This document shows positions 10,833 to 22,592 of a stretch of 64,000 bases of DNA, piece after piece. The notes under the pieces are model-generated. The model saw nothing but the letters and a program-made list of their open reading frames with translations. It did no database searches and was not told where the DNA came from. Position numbers and translations under genes: made by a program. Source of the stretch: Ctenosaura bakeri (Eukaryota > Chordata > Lepidosauria > Squamata > Iguanidae); assembly GCA_948474755.1 (NCBI GenBank), contig CAOLHI010000965.1, positions 186,001-250,000 of the forward strand, written 5' to 3'. Position 1 is the first letter of the stretch. Every line of letters starts with the position of its first letter.

Positions 10833-11517
10833 GAATGGTTGGTCCATTCAATCTGCCCTGAGCTTTGCGGGTGATGCGCAATGTGGAATCGCTGGCGTAT
10901 GCCCAGTGCCCTACACAACTCTCGGGTCACCTCTCCAGTAAAATGGACTCTGAGGTCTGAGTCCAGGTCATGTGACATGCCCCATCGAGCTCAGACATTG
11001 TTGAACAGCAGCCGTGCAGCTGTGCTGTCTTTGCAAGGAAATGCCTCAACCCATTTGCTAAAGGGATCAATTACTGTCAAACAGTAGGTGTGGTAGGCAA
11101 CAGTATGTGTGGTAGGTGGTTCTCCCCTAGGTGTAGCAGGCAACGGACCTATGAAATCAATTTGGATGTGGGTCCAAGGACCCTCAATCTGTTGGTGTTG
11201 TATGGGAGCTTTGGGTCCGGTGGTGTCAGCATTGACCATGGCACAAGACAAGAAGTTGTCAACCCACTGGTTAACATCTTGCTTCATCTGGGGCCACCAA
11301 CCGGTTTCCCTCTCTCGATCTAAGGTGATGTCGTGTCCGCAGTTTCCCTGTTCATGGACAAACTGGATTATGTCCCCTTGCAGGTCTCTGGGCATGATCC
11401 AATGGCGCTGGCCACTGGCGTCAGTCGCCCAGAACACACCCTCAATCTGTTCGATTTTGAAGCTGCCAGACTAGTCAGAGCTGTTTCTGGCCAGCTCAGC
11501 AATTTCAGAGTCATTCT
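10833..11517 (-). pseudogene. ERV B integrase, truncated
   Basis: Frames 11437-10991 and 10978-10836 encode the integrase N-terminal and core domains. The core has IQIDFIGPLPATPRG (first catalytic Asp) and, after a frame change, DLDSDLRVHFTGEV (second Asp; the expected DS-GPHF is altered) and HHPQSSGQIEWTNH (Glu in the E-R/W-T-N motif). The zinc-binding region keeps FLSC but the second His is lost (HEQGN). It ends at WTNH where LTR sequence begins; the C-terminal domain is deleted. The 10978-10631 frame is therefore an integrase/LTR chimera without biological meaning. Confidence 0.8.
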
Positions 11518-12303
11518 TCAGAGGGGTGCCCAGGTCAGACATGGGAGGGACAGGAACTGCTTTGAGTTGATGTTGATGACGTCAATGGGCACCCCATCGT
11601 CCTGCAAAGCAGCATCCCTAGCAAGAGCATCAGCTCGGTTGTTCCAAATACAAGAAGCCGTGCCCTTCTTCTGGTGCCCTCGGACATGAGTAACCCATGT
11701 AGGGGCAGTTCTTTCCTCAATTTGGGCAGCAATCCTAACCCACTTATCCAGATGGGCAATGGGTTTCCCATCTGCTGTTTTCAAGTCATTTTGGATCCAG
11801 ATTGGAAGCGACATACTGGCTGCTTTAGCAGTCCAATCTGAGTCAGTGTAAATGGCTGATGGGCAGTCAAGCGGTTTGTGCTCCAAGATAGCCTTTAGAG
11901 CTTCTACTTCTGCCGCTTGGCTGGAGTGGGGCCTGGCTTTCCCCTGTAGGGTGAAGGAGTCTGTGACTCGGATCGCTCCATAGCCTGTCCGTGGGCTGCC
12001 GTCCACATGCATGGAGGAACCGTCACAAAACCAACATACAAAGCCTTGCAATTGAGCCTCTTCGAGGGAAGCTCCCCACTCGATCGGCCAATTAGTCATA
12101 GTTATTAGTGGTAAAGGGCACTCATGAGTGGCTCCGGTCACAACTAGACCATAGGGAGCTGGCGGATCTTGTGCCTGCTTTTGAAAATCCACCCCACGTG
12201 CCACCAAGGAAACAGTCCATTTGGCTATCCTGGCGTTGGACACCTGGCCATTCTGGACCTTCCCAGACAGAATACTTAAGCGGCATGTGGGGGGTCTGGA
12301 CAA
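11518..12303 (-). pseudogene. ERV B RNase H
   Basis: A 261-residue frame with all four RNase H acidic residues: CWFCDGSSMHVDG, QAAEVEALKAIL, AIYTDSDWTAKA and WNNRADALARDAA. Preceding residues (KVQNGQVSNARIAKWTV) are the RT-RNase H connection. RNase H removes the viral RNA template after minus-strand synthesis. The frame differs from that of the RT upstream, by what looks like a 2-base deletion near 12265-12280; copy A keeps one frame here. It stops at 11518, then integrase follows in another frame. Confidence 0.85.
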
Positions 12304-13249
12304 TCACACGGGCACCTCTGATCATAAATTCCCAGTGCGTTAGAGCCCAGATTAATGCAAGGCACGTTTTCTCACAGGGTGTAAAGTTTTTCTCATGGGG
12401 GCTCAAATTGAGGGAGGCGTATGCTATAACTTGCTGAGTGCCGTGCTGTTGCTGCGATAGGACTGCTCCTATACTCCTATCCGAGGTGGCTAGTTGTATG
12501 AGGAACAGTTTGGACATGTTCAGGTGCGCCAAAGCTGGCGCTTTCATCAGATCTTCCTTAAACTGGGCGAATGCCTTCTGCTGTGCTTCTCCCCACTCCC
12601 ACTGGGCATTCTTCTTCAACAGGGCATATAGAGGCTTTGCCTTGGAGGCGAAAGACTCGATAAAATCCCTAGAGAAATTGAAGGTCCCAAGGAGTGAGCG
12701 GACCGAATGCATGTCCGTAGGGGCAGGTAATTTGGAAATTACCTTGACCCTTTGGGCATCTGGAGTGAGCCCTTCTGTGCCTACGCAGAGTCCTAGGGAT
12801 TTGACCTCCATGGTCACCAACTGTGCTTTCTCTCTACTGGCCTTGAAAATGGTGTCCCTAAGGATGGCCAGTACTTTGTGGGTGATGTCCCTAGTTTTCT
12901 CTTCCAAATCAGAATGGATGAGGATGTCATCCACATAGGACAAAACATGGGCTCGTGAGGCTGGCTGCAGCCTAGTCCACATTTTGACTACATGTGCTTG
13001 GCAGATGCTAGGGCTCAAATGGAAACCTTGGGGCGTTCGCTTGAACACATACTGCTGTCCCCGAAACGTGAAGGCAAATTTATACCAGCACGCCTCGTGC
13101 AGCAGTATGGAATGAAAAGCATTGGCCAAATCCAGCACACTGTAGCACTTGGCCCCAGCCGCAATCACAGACAAGATCTCGTTGTATTTGGCCATGACTG
13201 GTGCAATGGGGGGAGTGATGGAGTTCAGGGCTCTGAAGTCCACCGTCAC
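12280..13249 (-). pseudogene. ERV B reverse transcriptase
   Basis: An uninterrupted stretch from MTVDFRALNSITPP through LDLANAFHSILLHEACW, TPQGFHLSPSICQAH and the active site LSYVDDILIHS (YVDD at 12926-12937, intact) to the connection domain with NFSRDFIESF and CEKTCLALIWAL. The combination TPQGF...SICxxH and YVDD places it among retroviral RTs. NFSRDFI differs from the usual gammaretroviral pattern, so I do not assign a genus. It is separated from the preceding pol part by a stop and frame change near 13250-13290. Confidence 0.88.
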
Positions 13250-13265
13250 TCACCACGTTTTACCG

Positions 13266-13800
13266 TCAGCCTTGAGTACTAGCCAAGGGCGCATTACAGA
13301 TGGATTGCATAGGAGTGATGATGTCCCACTGGACAAGACCTTCAATTCTCTTTCCTATACCCTCCTCTGCCTCAGCAGGATACCTGTACTGCTTTTGTGG
13401 CGGGGGGTCCTTGCCCTCGATTAACACGCAAGCACCTTTCACCTTGCCACACCCAATTTTGTCTCGAATCCATACTTCAGGAAAAGCCTGCACCCATGGG
13501 TCACTAGCAACACACTGCACAGGGGCAGGGGCTTTGATGGCAGCACAGCGGTGAACCACGGAGATCTCTAAAGGTCCTTGCTCCAATTGCCATAAAAACC
13601 CATTCGCATGGTCCACTGTGAGGTTATTTCCCTGGAGGAATCCGATGCCCAAAAGACCTTCCTCTTCCTCGCGGTTCTCACAAGCCCACAGTTTAAAATG
13701 GAATGTGTCTATGGTCATTGGGACGTTCTTCCATGTCTTTGCTAGGTGTCCCCCCACCCCCGCCATATCCAAACAACTGGACTTTCTTGTTGGGAGTGGC
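13266..13800 (-). pseudogene. ERV B protease C-terminus and pol linker
   Basis: The frame 13811-13266 carries the glycine-rich MAGVGGHLAKTWKNVPM stretch (protease flap side), LWACENREEEEGLLGIGFLQ, and EVWIRDKIGCGKVKGACVLI, all matching D at the same places. The N-terminal half of the protease with the active site lies beyond the L1, at about 31920-32000. The residues near 13780-13820 are uncertain because the insertion boundary is unclear. Confidence 0.7.
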
Positions 13801-13814
13801 AACCTTTGCATGCT

Positions 13815-14280
13815 TAATTAACTGGCTAGTTGTTTGCATGTTTATTGTAGGCATAGAGAGATAGCCTAGAGAAAACTTCCTGTTTGTTTTGGTCAACATC
13901 TATTCCTCCAGCACGTACACATTCTTTGTTCTTAAAAAGATTCTTTTGCCATTTGCTCCTTCTTTTTGTCTTTACCTTTTGTCTTGAAAGCACGCTCTGA
14001 TATCTTCTAACAGGGATTATTTTCAGCAAGCATGTCAGTGCTTAATTTTCTTCCTACCTTCTTCAAGAATTGAATCTGTGTAGACTATGCACAAGATTTT
14101 GTGAGTAAATTCTTTTATATTTTTAATCAAACTGTTTTTGTGTTGATATTTAGAGCTAGATTAAGTGTGTTTGGGGTGGAGTAATAGAAGTGGGATTGGT
14201 AATCTGTTCAACTTCCGTTTTTGTGTAATTACTAAAATACTCTGCTGATTGAGAGTCTCATTACCAAAGTCTCTCAATTT
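13815..14280. other. Unassigned segment beside the L1 3' end
   Basis: About 470 bp between pol of ERV B and the poly-A end of the L1. It does not match the ERV, the L1 or other repeats here. It could be a 3' transduction carried with the L1, an older insertion, or rearranged DNA. No terminal poly-T, inverted repeat or duplication was found at its left edge. Confidence 0.4.
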
Positions 14281-14700
14281 CCCCATTTCTTTTTTTTAAT
14301 AATAATTTTATTAATTTTTCAAAAAAAAAGAAATAATAAATAAAAACAAATATGTACATCTTTTAGTAATACAACATATAGTGGTAATATCTTCTTACAA
14401 CAATTTCACATATTTACAATATTTCTTCCTAGCTTTTTTTGTAAGAGCTAATAAATATCATTATTCGTTTTATAACACTAACCCTCTATTTGTCATCAAT
14501 TACCTCTTATATATTGATCCAGCATTCCATTTATCTTGTCAATTAACTGTATTCTTACATCTTATCATTATGCTCCTAAATTAATCTAACTCTAGTTTTT
14601 AATTTACATTAGAAAAAATTACTTTTATTATATTTATTTGTTTGTTTGATGTTTACTTTTTGTCATTTTTTTCTTATTTCTTTTATGTAGATAAGATAGC

Positions 14701-16060
14701 TTATATTACTCTCTGGTTCAGAGAATAAGAGTTTACAGAATCCCAGTCTTTCGCAATCTTCTCGTCAGTTTGCCCTCTAAGTCTCTGTGTTAAGTTATCT
14801 GCTAACCTAATTTCGTATAAGCTTTGTGTCCATTGCTCAATGTTTGGTATTTTTTCCTTCTTCCAAAGCTTTGCGTACTCAACTCTAGCTATTGTTATCA
14901 TGTATAGTAGAATCTTTGAGTACTTCTTCTGCGTGCTTTGATCTAGTGTGTGCAGCATATTCAACAGATAGATTTCTGGTTCCTTTGAGAATTTCACTTG
15001 AAGAATTTCTTCAATCTTATTATGTATAGTATTCCAGTATCTCTTTGCCAACTTGCACATCCACCATACATGGTAGGTTGTACCTACCTCCTCTTGGCAT
15101 TTCCAACATTTCCCAGATCCTGTTTTATAGATTTTCTGAAGCTTATAAGGGGTCATATACCATCTATTAAAGATCTTCAAGGAATTCTTTTTTAGGTTTT
15201 GGGCCGCTGTAAATTTTTGTGTGAACTTCCAACTTTGTTCCCAATTTTCCAATCTTATTGGGTGACCAATATTCTGCGCCCTTTTGATCATTACATGTTT
15301 TACCGTTTCATCTTCTCTCTTGTATATCAAAAGTCTTTTATATAATTTGGCAATTATATGTGGTGGATTTTCTTGCATAATTTTTACTATTTCATGTTGT
15401 TCTCCTATATTGAATCCAAACAGCTTCCAGTCAATTTGAAATCTTTTTGATAATAGTCTGTAAGAGAATGTACTCAAAGTTACTCCTTCTTTTTCCAAGT
15501 CCGATCTGTCCTTTATATCTATTGTTCCAGCAGTATGTTGTTTAATTAAATCTTCGTATCTAAGCCATTTCATCATGTTCTTTCACCTGCCAAAGAAAGC
15601 TTCCTGTGGGGAGACCCATTTTGGGACTGAGGTAATAAATACTCTTTTATAATTTCTCCAGATTGTCAAGAGGGATCTTCTAATGTAATGGTTTACAAAA
15701 TCTTTATCCATATTTGCTTTGTTATAACAGATATATGCATGCCAACCCAATAGTAAATCGGCTCCTTCTAGTACAAGTAATCTTTCATTCTTCAAGTTGA
15801 TCCAATCTGCGACCCATGATAGTGCAGCTGCTTCATAATATGTATGGAAATCTGGTGCTCCAGCACCACCTCTAATTGTTAAATCAGTTAGCGTTTTCCA
15901 ACTGATTCTGGGTTTCTGACCTTGCCAAATAAATTTGTTTATGTCTTTTTGCCATTGATTGAATGGCTTTCTATTAGTTATTATGGGAAGATTTTGAAAT
16001 AGGTACATTAATTTTGGAAGCACTGTCATCTTAATTGTTGCTAATCTTCCCATTAATGAT
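14701..16060 (-). pseudogene. L1 ORF2 C-terminal part
   Basis: Frames 16053-15583 and 15576-14701 encode the region after the RT active site. It has MGRLATIKMTVLPKLMYLFQ, KFIWQGQKPRISWKTL, RGGAGAPDFHTYYEAA and VSPQEAFFGR. It ends with a cysteine/histidine cluster KCWKCQEEVGTTYHVWWMC, the C-terminal Cys-rich element of L1 ORF2p. Only a stop and a frame change near 15580 separate the two frames. Confidence 0.88.
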
Positions 16061-16163
16061 AATCGCAGTTTTGACCACCCTTCTAAATTCTTTTTTATTT
16101 CTCTCCATTTCTTTTTGTAATTATTTTCTTAGAGTTCATTATTACATTTAGAGAACCATATTC

Positions 16164-17278
16164 TCAAGTATTTTGTCCTTTTACTGTATTGAAGCCTGAT
16201 ATCTCAGTTAACTTTTCTTCCTCTTTTTTACTTAAATTTTTGGTCAAAATTGCCATTTTTCCCCCAAATTTGTTCATTACTTTAATAAGGTATTTTATAT
16301 TACTTAAAGGTTCATCCAAAAAGATTACTAGGTCATCTGCAAAAGCCTTTAATTTGAATTGATGGTTTTTCAATTGCAGTCCTTTTATTCCTTTATCACC
16401 TCGAATTACATTATTTAAAATTTCCATTGATGTTATAAACAGTAAAGGGGATAAAGGGCAACCTTGCCTCGTGCCTTTTTTCACTGTTATAGGACTTGTT
16501 TTTTCACCATTGATAATTAATTGAGTTTCTTGCTGATCGTAGATCACATTAATCCAAGTCATAAATTTAGGGCCTGAATCCATCTTCTTAAGTACAGCCT
16601 TTAAAAAAGGTCACTTCAACATATCAAATGCTTTTTCCGCATCTACAAAAACCATTGCTAACTTTTTTTCATTATGTTTCTTATAATGTTCTATAATATT
16701 TATGACAGTTCTTAAATTATCCTTTATATTTCTTCTGGGTAAAAAAACATTTTGATCCTCATGTATCATTTCTGAAAGGATTTTTTTAAGTCTTTTCATC
16801 AATATTGATGCAAACAATTTGTAATCAGTATTCAGTAAGGATATCGGGCGATAATTTCTGACATCTGTAAGATCTTTACTTTCTTTTGGGATAAGAGTTA
16901 TGTTTGATTTATTCCATGATTCTGGTAATCCGCACACTGTAATTTCATTTATTGTCTTTTGTAGAGGAAGTGACAATTCATGCTCAAAATCTTGTAATAT
17001 GCAGCTGGAAATCCGTCAGGACCCGGTGCCTTATTTTGCTTTAAATGTTTAATTGCTTCTGTGATTTCTACCATTGCCACTGGGCGATTTAGCATATTTT
17101 TTTGATCCTCAGAAATTTTGGGTACTCCACATTTTTCCAGATAAAGTTGTATTCTTTCATACTCTTCATCTGACGATGGGTTACTATCAAAAAGCTTTTT
17201 ATAACACTCAAAAAAGACTTTCTTGATTCCTTCTTGGAGCGTTATTCTTTTATTGCCTTTCTTAATCTCTAGAATCAT
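16164..17278 (-). pseudogene. L1 ORF2 reverse transcriptase part
   Basis: Frames 17278-16949, 16976-16611 and 16583-16164 hold the RT fingers and palm. These are LKQNKAPGPDGFPAAYYK, ITLIPKESKDLTDVRNYRPI, LLNTDYKLFASILMKRL, MVFVDAEKAFDML, GTRQGCPLSPLLF and LKAFADDLVIFLDEP. The catalytic FADD is present. L1 ORF2p nicks target DNA and reverse-transcribes its RNA there. Two frame changes separate the parts. The upstream end meets ERV D at 17319. Confidence 0.9.
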
Positions 17279-17318
17279 TTTCTTTTTTTTTTCTCTTTCC
17301 TTAATTTATATGCCAGCC

Positions 17319-18161
17319 TGTTACCCTGTATGTTGGGGGTCCTGGGAGGAGCACCCAAATTACCAAATAAAAACACAAGCTGGGGGGATTTAACTCGAGC
17401 ACTCTCTTGGCTAAGTGAGAGGCAGGGTAACTTTAGCAAGGATCTTTAACCTTATGTATACAGCGGCGGGTCAGAGAGCAGCAGGACAAGGTTTTCACAG
17501 TAACAAACAATATCTTATTAAGGACAAGAAACACGCAAGACAAGACATAAACTAACTAGCTGAGAAATTGAACGGGGAGTTGCAAAGGGAAGGCAATATG
17601 ACACCTGGTCTCGTAGTCCTGGAGAGAAGCGGGGTTCCGGGGAAGAAAGCTCAGTGTGGTTAGCCTAGTTTCCTTAGACAACCGGGAGCAAAGTGGGATG
17701 GAAGTCCAAAGTAGTCCGAAGACTGTTTGAAAATGAGGGATTTTTATAGGGAAGTTTGTGCCTACCAACTATGGTATGCCAGGTGAAAACAAAGGAGATT
17801 TTAGCGCTGGACAAAGGATTTGGAAAAGGTCAAGTCTGCATGATAGGATTTGCTCTTGATGACAATAGCGTGGCCGGTACGTTGATGGCCCAACGTAAAG
17901 GGATGGCTTGGCTCAGAGCTGTGCAGCTATTGTGATGTTTGCAGTTGGAAGTTCCCTAAAGCTACGAGCAAGGTTTAGTTGCTGGCCTCAATAGGGTCAG
18001 GAATGTAAAACCATTAGCGGCTGCACTTTGTCCATGCTTCTCCGGAGAACCTCGCAAACACGTGGAGTGGGGTGGCTGGAAAAGGTCAAGCTAAGGCCAA
18101 ATTGTTTGACATCAAAATGATATTTGGGGTCCTCACCAACAGTGCCATAGTAGAAGAAACA
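17319..18161 (-). mobile_element. ERV D 3' LTR
   Basis: 843 bp. On the - strand a TATA-like CTATAAAAATCC box lies near 17738-17750. The polyadenylation signal position reads AATAAG (17514-17519) instead of the AATAAA seen in the 5' LTR, so the copy that should end the transcript carries the weaker signal. The left end abuts the L1 at AGCC. The right end AGAAACA is a slightly changed GTAACA next to the polypurine tract. Confidence 0.95.
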
Positions 18162-18176
18162 ATCCCCCCCCAAAAA
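18162..18176 (-). promoter_or_regulatory. Polypurine tract of ERV D
   Basis: On the - strand TTTTTGGGGGGGGAT sits directly before the 3' LTR. Retroviruses use such an RNase H-resistant purine run to prime plus-strand DNA synthesis; position and composition fit exactly. Confidence 0.85.
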
Positions 18177-20451
18177 TGGGCGGTGTTGGGACAATATTGC
18201 ACATTTTTCCAATTAAACAATTAAAATCAATTTGGAGCTGAATTTAGGACTACTGTTCCAGGGTCGTATCACTCCAAAGGCAATAACGAGTTAACAACAT
18301 TACTAACTAGCAAAAGCATTCCCTAACTACCAAAATCCTATACCTAACTACATATTTACAAATAAAACATGAATGCCAAGAGTGGCTGAATGGCAAATGG
18401 TAAGTTAACAGTGACAGTAACGCAAAATGGTAAACAATGAAGCACAAACAGACACAATACCGGCAATGCAGCAATGAACAATCAATGGAGATGCGGGCAT
18501 ACAGAGAAAACATTCTGTCGAAGAATGGGCAAAAGAAGTTGCTTCGGTGACAATTCAGGCAAAGAAATTATTCTGGAGTCAGTGTGGGCATGGGGGCCAT
18601 TCCAGTGGAGAAGCGGGCAAAACATTAAGCAACAGTTCGGTGGAAGGTGGGTAGAATATTAATGCATGTAAAAGCCCTAGTCCAGTGGAAAACGGGGAAT
18701 GGTGAAAAGTTCCAAAAGGCAAACAGTTCAGGTTGGCTACTGGATACACAGTTCCTAGTCCGGGGGAGGCAAGGTGCAAACAAGAGTCTCTGGGCACCCC
18801 CCCCCCCGATACGGAAAAAGTTTGGTGGCTTGAATACGGGCAGATAGCTAGAGGAGTCCCAATGTGTCCAAAAATGCAGGCAAAAGGCTGAAAAAGTCCA
18901 AGTGGTACTGGGATGTGGGCAAAACAGGGTTGCAAGCAAACTGTCCAAGTTAATGGTTGAGCTAGCCCAAACTTGCTAGCTTTTTGCAGGATGAGGCTTG
19001 TACAAATGGAAGAGACCAAATGGCAGAGGCTATGGTCCGAAGAATAATGGCGGGCGTTTTGTGAAGTCCGTCAGGGAGCGGCTGGAGCTGCATTCCCCAC
19101 GGTGATATGCGGGCACAGAAGTCATCTCGGGCTGGACCCTCGACAGGAATGGTGGATTTTTGGCACTCACCCCCCACGGTACCCAGGGGTGTGGGCGAGT
19201 CCGGGGCTGGTCTCGGCCACTGGAACCGTCGACCTATTGCTCAGGGTAAAGAGAACTGACACAAGTTATAGCCAATGCGGAAATTAAATGTAAATGCATG
19301 GATAAGAGCCCAATGGGAGTTTGGTTCACGTCATGAAGACCGGGGGTACTGGGAGCCTCGGTAGGGCAGTTAACAAGATGCCAGGCAAAGTCAAGATGCA
19401 TGGAGGGGTGACTGCCTCGGACCTTGGTCATAATAAGATGGAAAGCGGTCCAACCACACCTCGGTAAAGGGGGCCTCCATTCAGGGGATACTGTCTGGGG
19501 TGGACCGGGCCTGCAAAACTGTGCTTCCTTCAGCTTTTCACCAAGGAGGAGCCTTCCCACAATTAGACATAAGTTGCTCCACTTTGATATGGACTGGGCC
19601 CGTCGTGGCATACTATGGGAAAATTTATAACGCAATCCTTCTGGCCGAATTAGGTTGGACTATGGTCTTAGGTGGACTAGGTTAGGCTCTGGCTTCCGCC
19701 TGGGCGGATGCTCCCAAACTGGTAAAAGAAAAAAAAAGACCAACGCAGAGACAAGCGAGTGTACCCTTGCTCGTTGCCAGAGTGGACGCTGACTCTGCCG
19801 GAGATTGTCCCGGATGGTGGGCCTTACATATGCAAATGTACTAATAACATATGCAAATGGGGAACAATGCACCGGGGCCAGTCGTCGTTGCCAATTGTGT
19901 GGGTCTCCAGCCCTTATGGGACGCTAGAGGCACGCCTAAATTTAGAAATACCAAGCCGAATCATGTGGGGGATGGAGACAGAGGCTTAGACTGTTCTCAC
20001 CCTAACAGTCTGGGCTTCTGAAAAGGAAGACGCAAGAAGTCTCCGGAGGGCAAGAGATAACCTGGTGGTGGACTGAGACTGCAGAGTCAGACCTGGTTCC
20101 ACTGAGAGGGAGACACCCATGTCTCGCCTCATTGTCCCCAGGAGAGCCTGTGCACAAGACCATCCCTCAGCGTGAGAGATGGCAGGGGCTTTGGCCTGAC
20201 TCTATCCTTCCTCAGGGTATTCGGGCTGACTCTGTAGGCCCGATTTACCCCAGAGAATTTACAGGGAGACCACGGATCAGCCATCCCGTTGGTCTCCTGC
20301 CCAAAGCAGTTACAAAAGCAGATTAAACAAACTTAACAAACTAACACTATAGCCAAAGCAACTACCAACTATAGGCGGAACTATGTACAAAGACCTGGAG
20401 CCTGGGAGGGATTTGCCACTCCACCTCCGCTCCATGCAGACAGGGGGCAGT
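18177..20451 (-). other. ERV D 3' region without env
   Basis: This interval lies where env is expected, between the end of integrase and the polypurine tract. No signal peptide, furin site, fusion peptide or membrane anchor was seen on the - strand. The longest frame (19019-18579) is rich in Pro, Cys, Leu and His and resembles nothing known to me. Its part at about 18480-18960 contains an irregularly repeated GGGCAAA-type motif. The rest (19000-20450) is ordinary-looking, GC-moderate sequence with no recognised element. Confidence 0.6.
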
Positions 20452-21722
20452 TCAACCATTGTCGAACGCCTCGTAAATGGAGACAAACGTCTCCGACAGA
20501 TTGATGGCTGGCACTTCCCAATAGTTTAGGGACACTTGCGGTGCCATCACACTCACGGGAACCTTCCCAGAGCCTTTCTCGCAGGGTTCAGTGTCCACAA
20601 TTCCCTTTGGCTCGACTGGCTGGCCTTTCCACCCTTTCAGCTGAGAGACGTGGAAAAACTTGAGCCAGTCTCCCTTTTTCTTGGGTATCCTAACCTGGTA
20701 TACAGCGGGGGAGACCCGCTTCACAATGGGGACCGGTCCCACCCACTTGGCAGCAAGGGAGTGTTTGTCCTTATAGAAGTTCCTATAGAGGACTAACTGC
20801 CCTTCCTCCCACTGGCAGGGACGATTCACCCAACCTAACCTTTTATCCATCTTCTGTAAGTTCTTGCCAAGCTGGGCAGCAACCGGTGAATTTCCCCAAG
20901 GTGGCTGACTAGGCTTCGGACCCACTCGTTGTTGAGAACCACCAGTTCCAACTCGGAGGGGAGGCTTGTGTTTATCCAGAACGCTTCGGGCAGCATCATC
21001 TTCCGCCCTGTCATTACCATGTGCAGCATGAAGCCATGGGACACTACCATGCCTCGGAAGGTCATTAAGATGATGGGCAGCTTTATGTCCTAGTCCTTAC
21101 CGGAGGAATGCACCATCTTCCGAAGGGCTTCCTTCAGAGAACAGTTTGTCCTCTCCACTTGTCCTGAGCTCTGTGGATGGTAGGCAATGTGTAAATGCTG
21201 ACGAATGCCCAGTGCCTTGCACAGCTCTTGGGTGACTTCCCCGAGGAAGTGTGGCCCTGAGTCTGAGTCAAGTACACATGGCACATCCCACCTAGCACAG
21301 ACGTTATTAAAAAGCAAGCACGCTGTCGTGCTCACCGTGTTGTCTCTGAACAGGAAGGCCTCGATCCACTTGGAGAAGGGATCAATGACCATTAAACAGT
21401 ATTTGTTGCCGCGCGGGGTCGCAGACAACAGGCCTATAAAATCTAGTTGGATGCGCGACCAAGGACCCTCGATGCGCTGATGCTGGATGGGAGCCTTGGG
21501 ACCGGAGGGGTCAGCATTGACCATGGCACAAGATAAACAGTTGTTCACCCATTGGTCAACATCCTGCTTCACTCGTGGCCACCACCCGGTGTCCCGAACC
21601 CGATCCAACGTCACGTTGCGACCTCGGTGTCCCTGCTTGTGGACAAACTGAATAATATCACTGCAGAGGTCCTGGGGTACAATCCAGTGGCAGTTGCCGC
21701 TGGCATCAATAGCCCAGTACAC
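20452..21722 (-). pseudogene. ERV D integrase
   Basis: Integrase joins viral DNA to the chromosome. Frame 21722-21090 begins YWAIDASGNCHWIVPQDL and holds the HHCC zinc-binding module (FVHKQGHRGRN..NNCLSC). It also holds all three core acids (IQLDFIGLLSATPRG, LDSDSGPHFLGEV, HPQSSGQVERTN). Frames 21065-20835 and 20925-20452 continue with the C-terminal domain (LGWVNRPCQWEEGQLVLYRNF, WLKFFHVSQLKGWKG) and a tail that includes VSLNYWEVPAINLSETFVSI. The same tail occurs in A after 36777. Two breaks interrupt the gene near 21090 and 20900. Confidence 0.9.
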
Positions 21723-21902
21723 GCCATCTAGTTGGGAGATTTGGAATCAGCCAGACTCGTCTAAGCCCTTCCTAGCCAATTCCAAAATCTCGGAGTCCCC
21801 TTTCTGCAGCATCCCTAAGTGAAACACTGGGGGCACTAACAACTCCTTGGGTTTCACGTTAATGGCAGTGATGGGAACCCCATCGTCCAGTAACGCTGCA
21901 TC

Positions 21903-22592
21903 TCATGCAATGACGTCAGCCCTGTTGTTCCACACACAGGTAGCCATATCCTTTTTCTGATGTCCTCTGAAATGAGCTACCCATGTAGGGGCAACGCTAT
22001 CCTGAATTTGGGCTGCAATGCGGAGCCATTTGCCTAGATGGGCTATGAGCTTCCCATCGTATGTTTTGAGATCATTTTGGATCCAGATTGGTAACCAGAC
22101 GGATGCAGCCTTTGCCGTCCAGTCTGAGTCTGTATAGATTGCCAGGGGGCAGTCAAGCGGCTCGTGCTCCAAAATAGCCTTCAGAGCTTCTACCTCAGCT
22201 GCCTGGCTAGAGTGTGGCCAGGCTTTTCCCTGTAGGGTGAAGGAATCTGTGACCTGGATTGCTCCATAGCCTGTCTGCGAGCTACCGTCCACGTGCATGG
22301 ATGACCCATCACAGAACCAACATACAAAGCCCTGTAATTGTGCTTCCTCAAAGGAGTCACCCCATTCTACTGGCCAATCATTAATATGCAAGGGTGGTAA
22401 CAGGCACTCATGCGTAGCTCTGGTCACAATTAAACCATAGGGAGCTGGTGGGTCCTGTTGTTGTTTCTGAAAATCCACCCCACGTGACACCAAAGTAACG
22501 GTCCATTTTGCAATCCGGGTGTTGGACACCTGGCCGTTCTGAACTTGGCCGGAAAGGATGTATTTAAGCGGTGTGGGGGGGGGTCTGGACAA
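21903..22592 (-). pseudogene. ERV D RNase H
   Basis: Contains all four acidic catalytic positions: CWFCDGSSMHVDG, QAAEVEALKAILEHE, AIYTDSDWTAKA and WNNRADVIA. The start overlaps the RT frame by about 30 bases in a different phase. A run of nine C/G at 22575-22583 marks the place where the frame changes relative to copy A, so the change is probably a local indel. The last residues pass into integrase after a stop near 21900. Confidence 0.88.

Noticed and set aside
10631..10978. 115-codon frame as a separate gene
   Set aside because: It is integrase sequence running into LTR sequence at a deletion junction.
18579..19019. 146-codon frame in ERV D as an accessory gene
   Set aside because: It overlaps the irregular GGGCAAA repeat, lacks motifs, and its length can come from the skewed composition; kept only as an observation.
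22564..22592. Frame change between RT and RNase H as a programmed frameshift
   Set aside because: B and D both change frame near here, but by different local indels (a C-run/2-base loss in D, a 2-base loss further on in B), and A reads in one frame.
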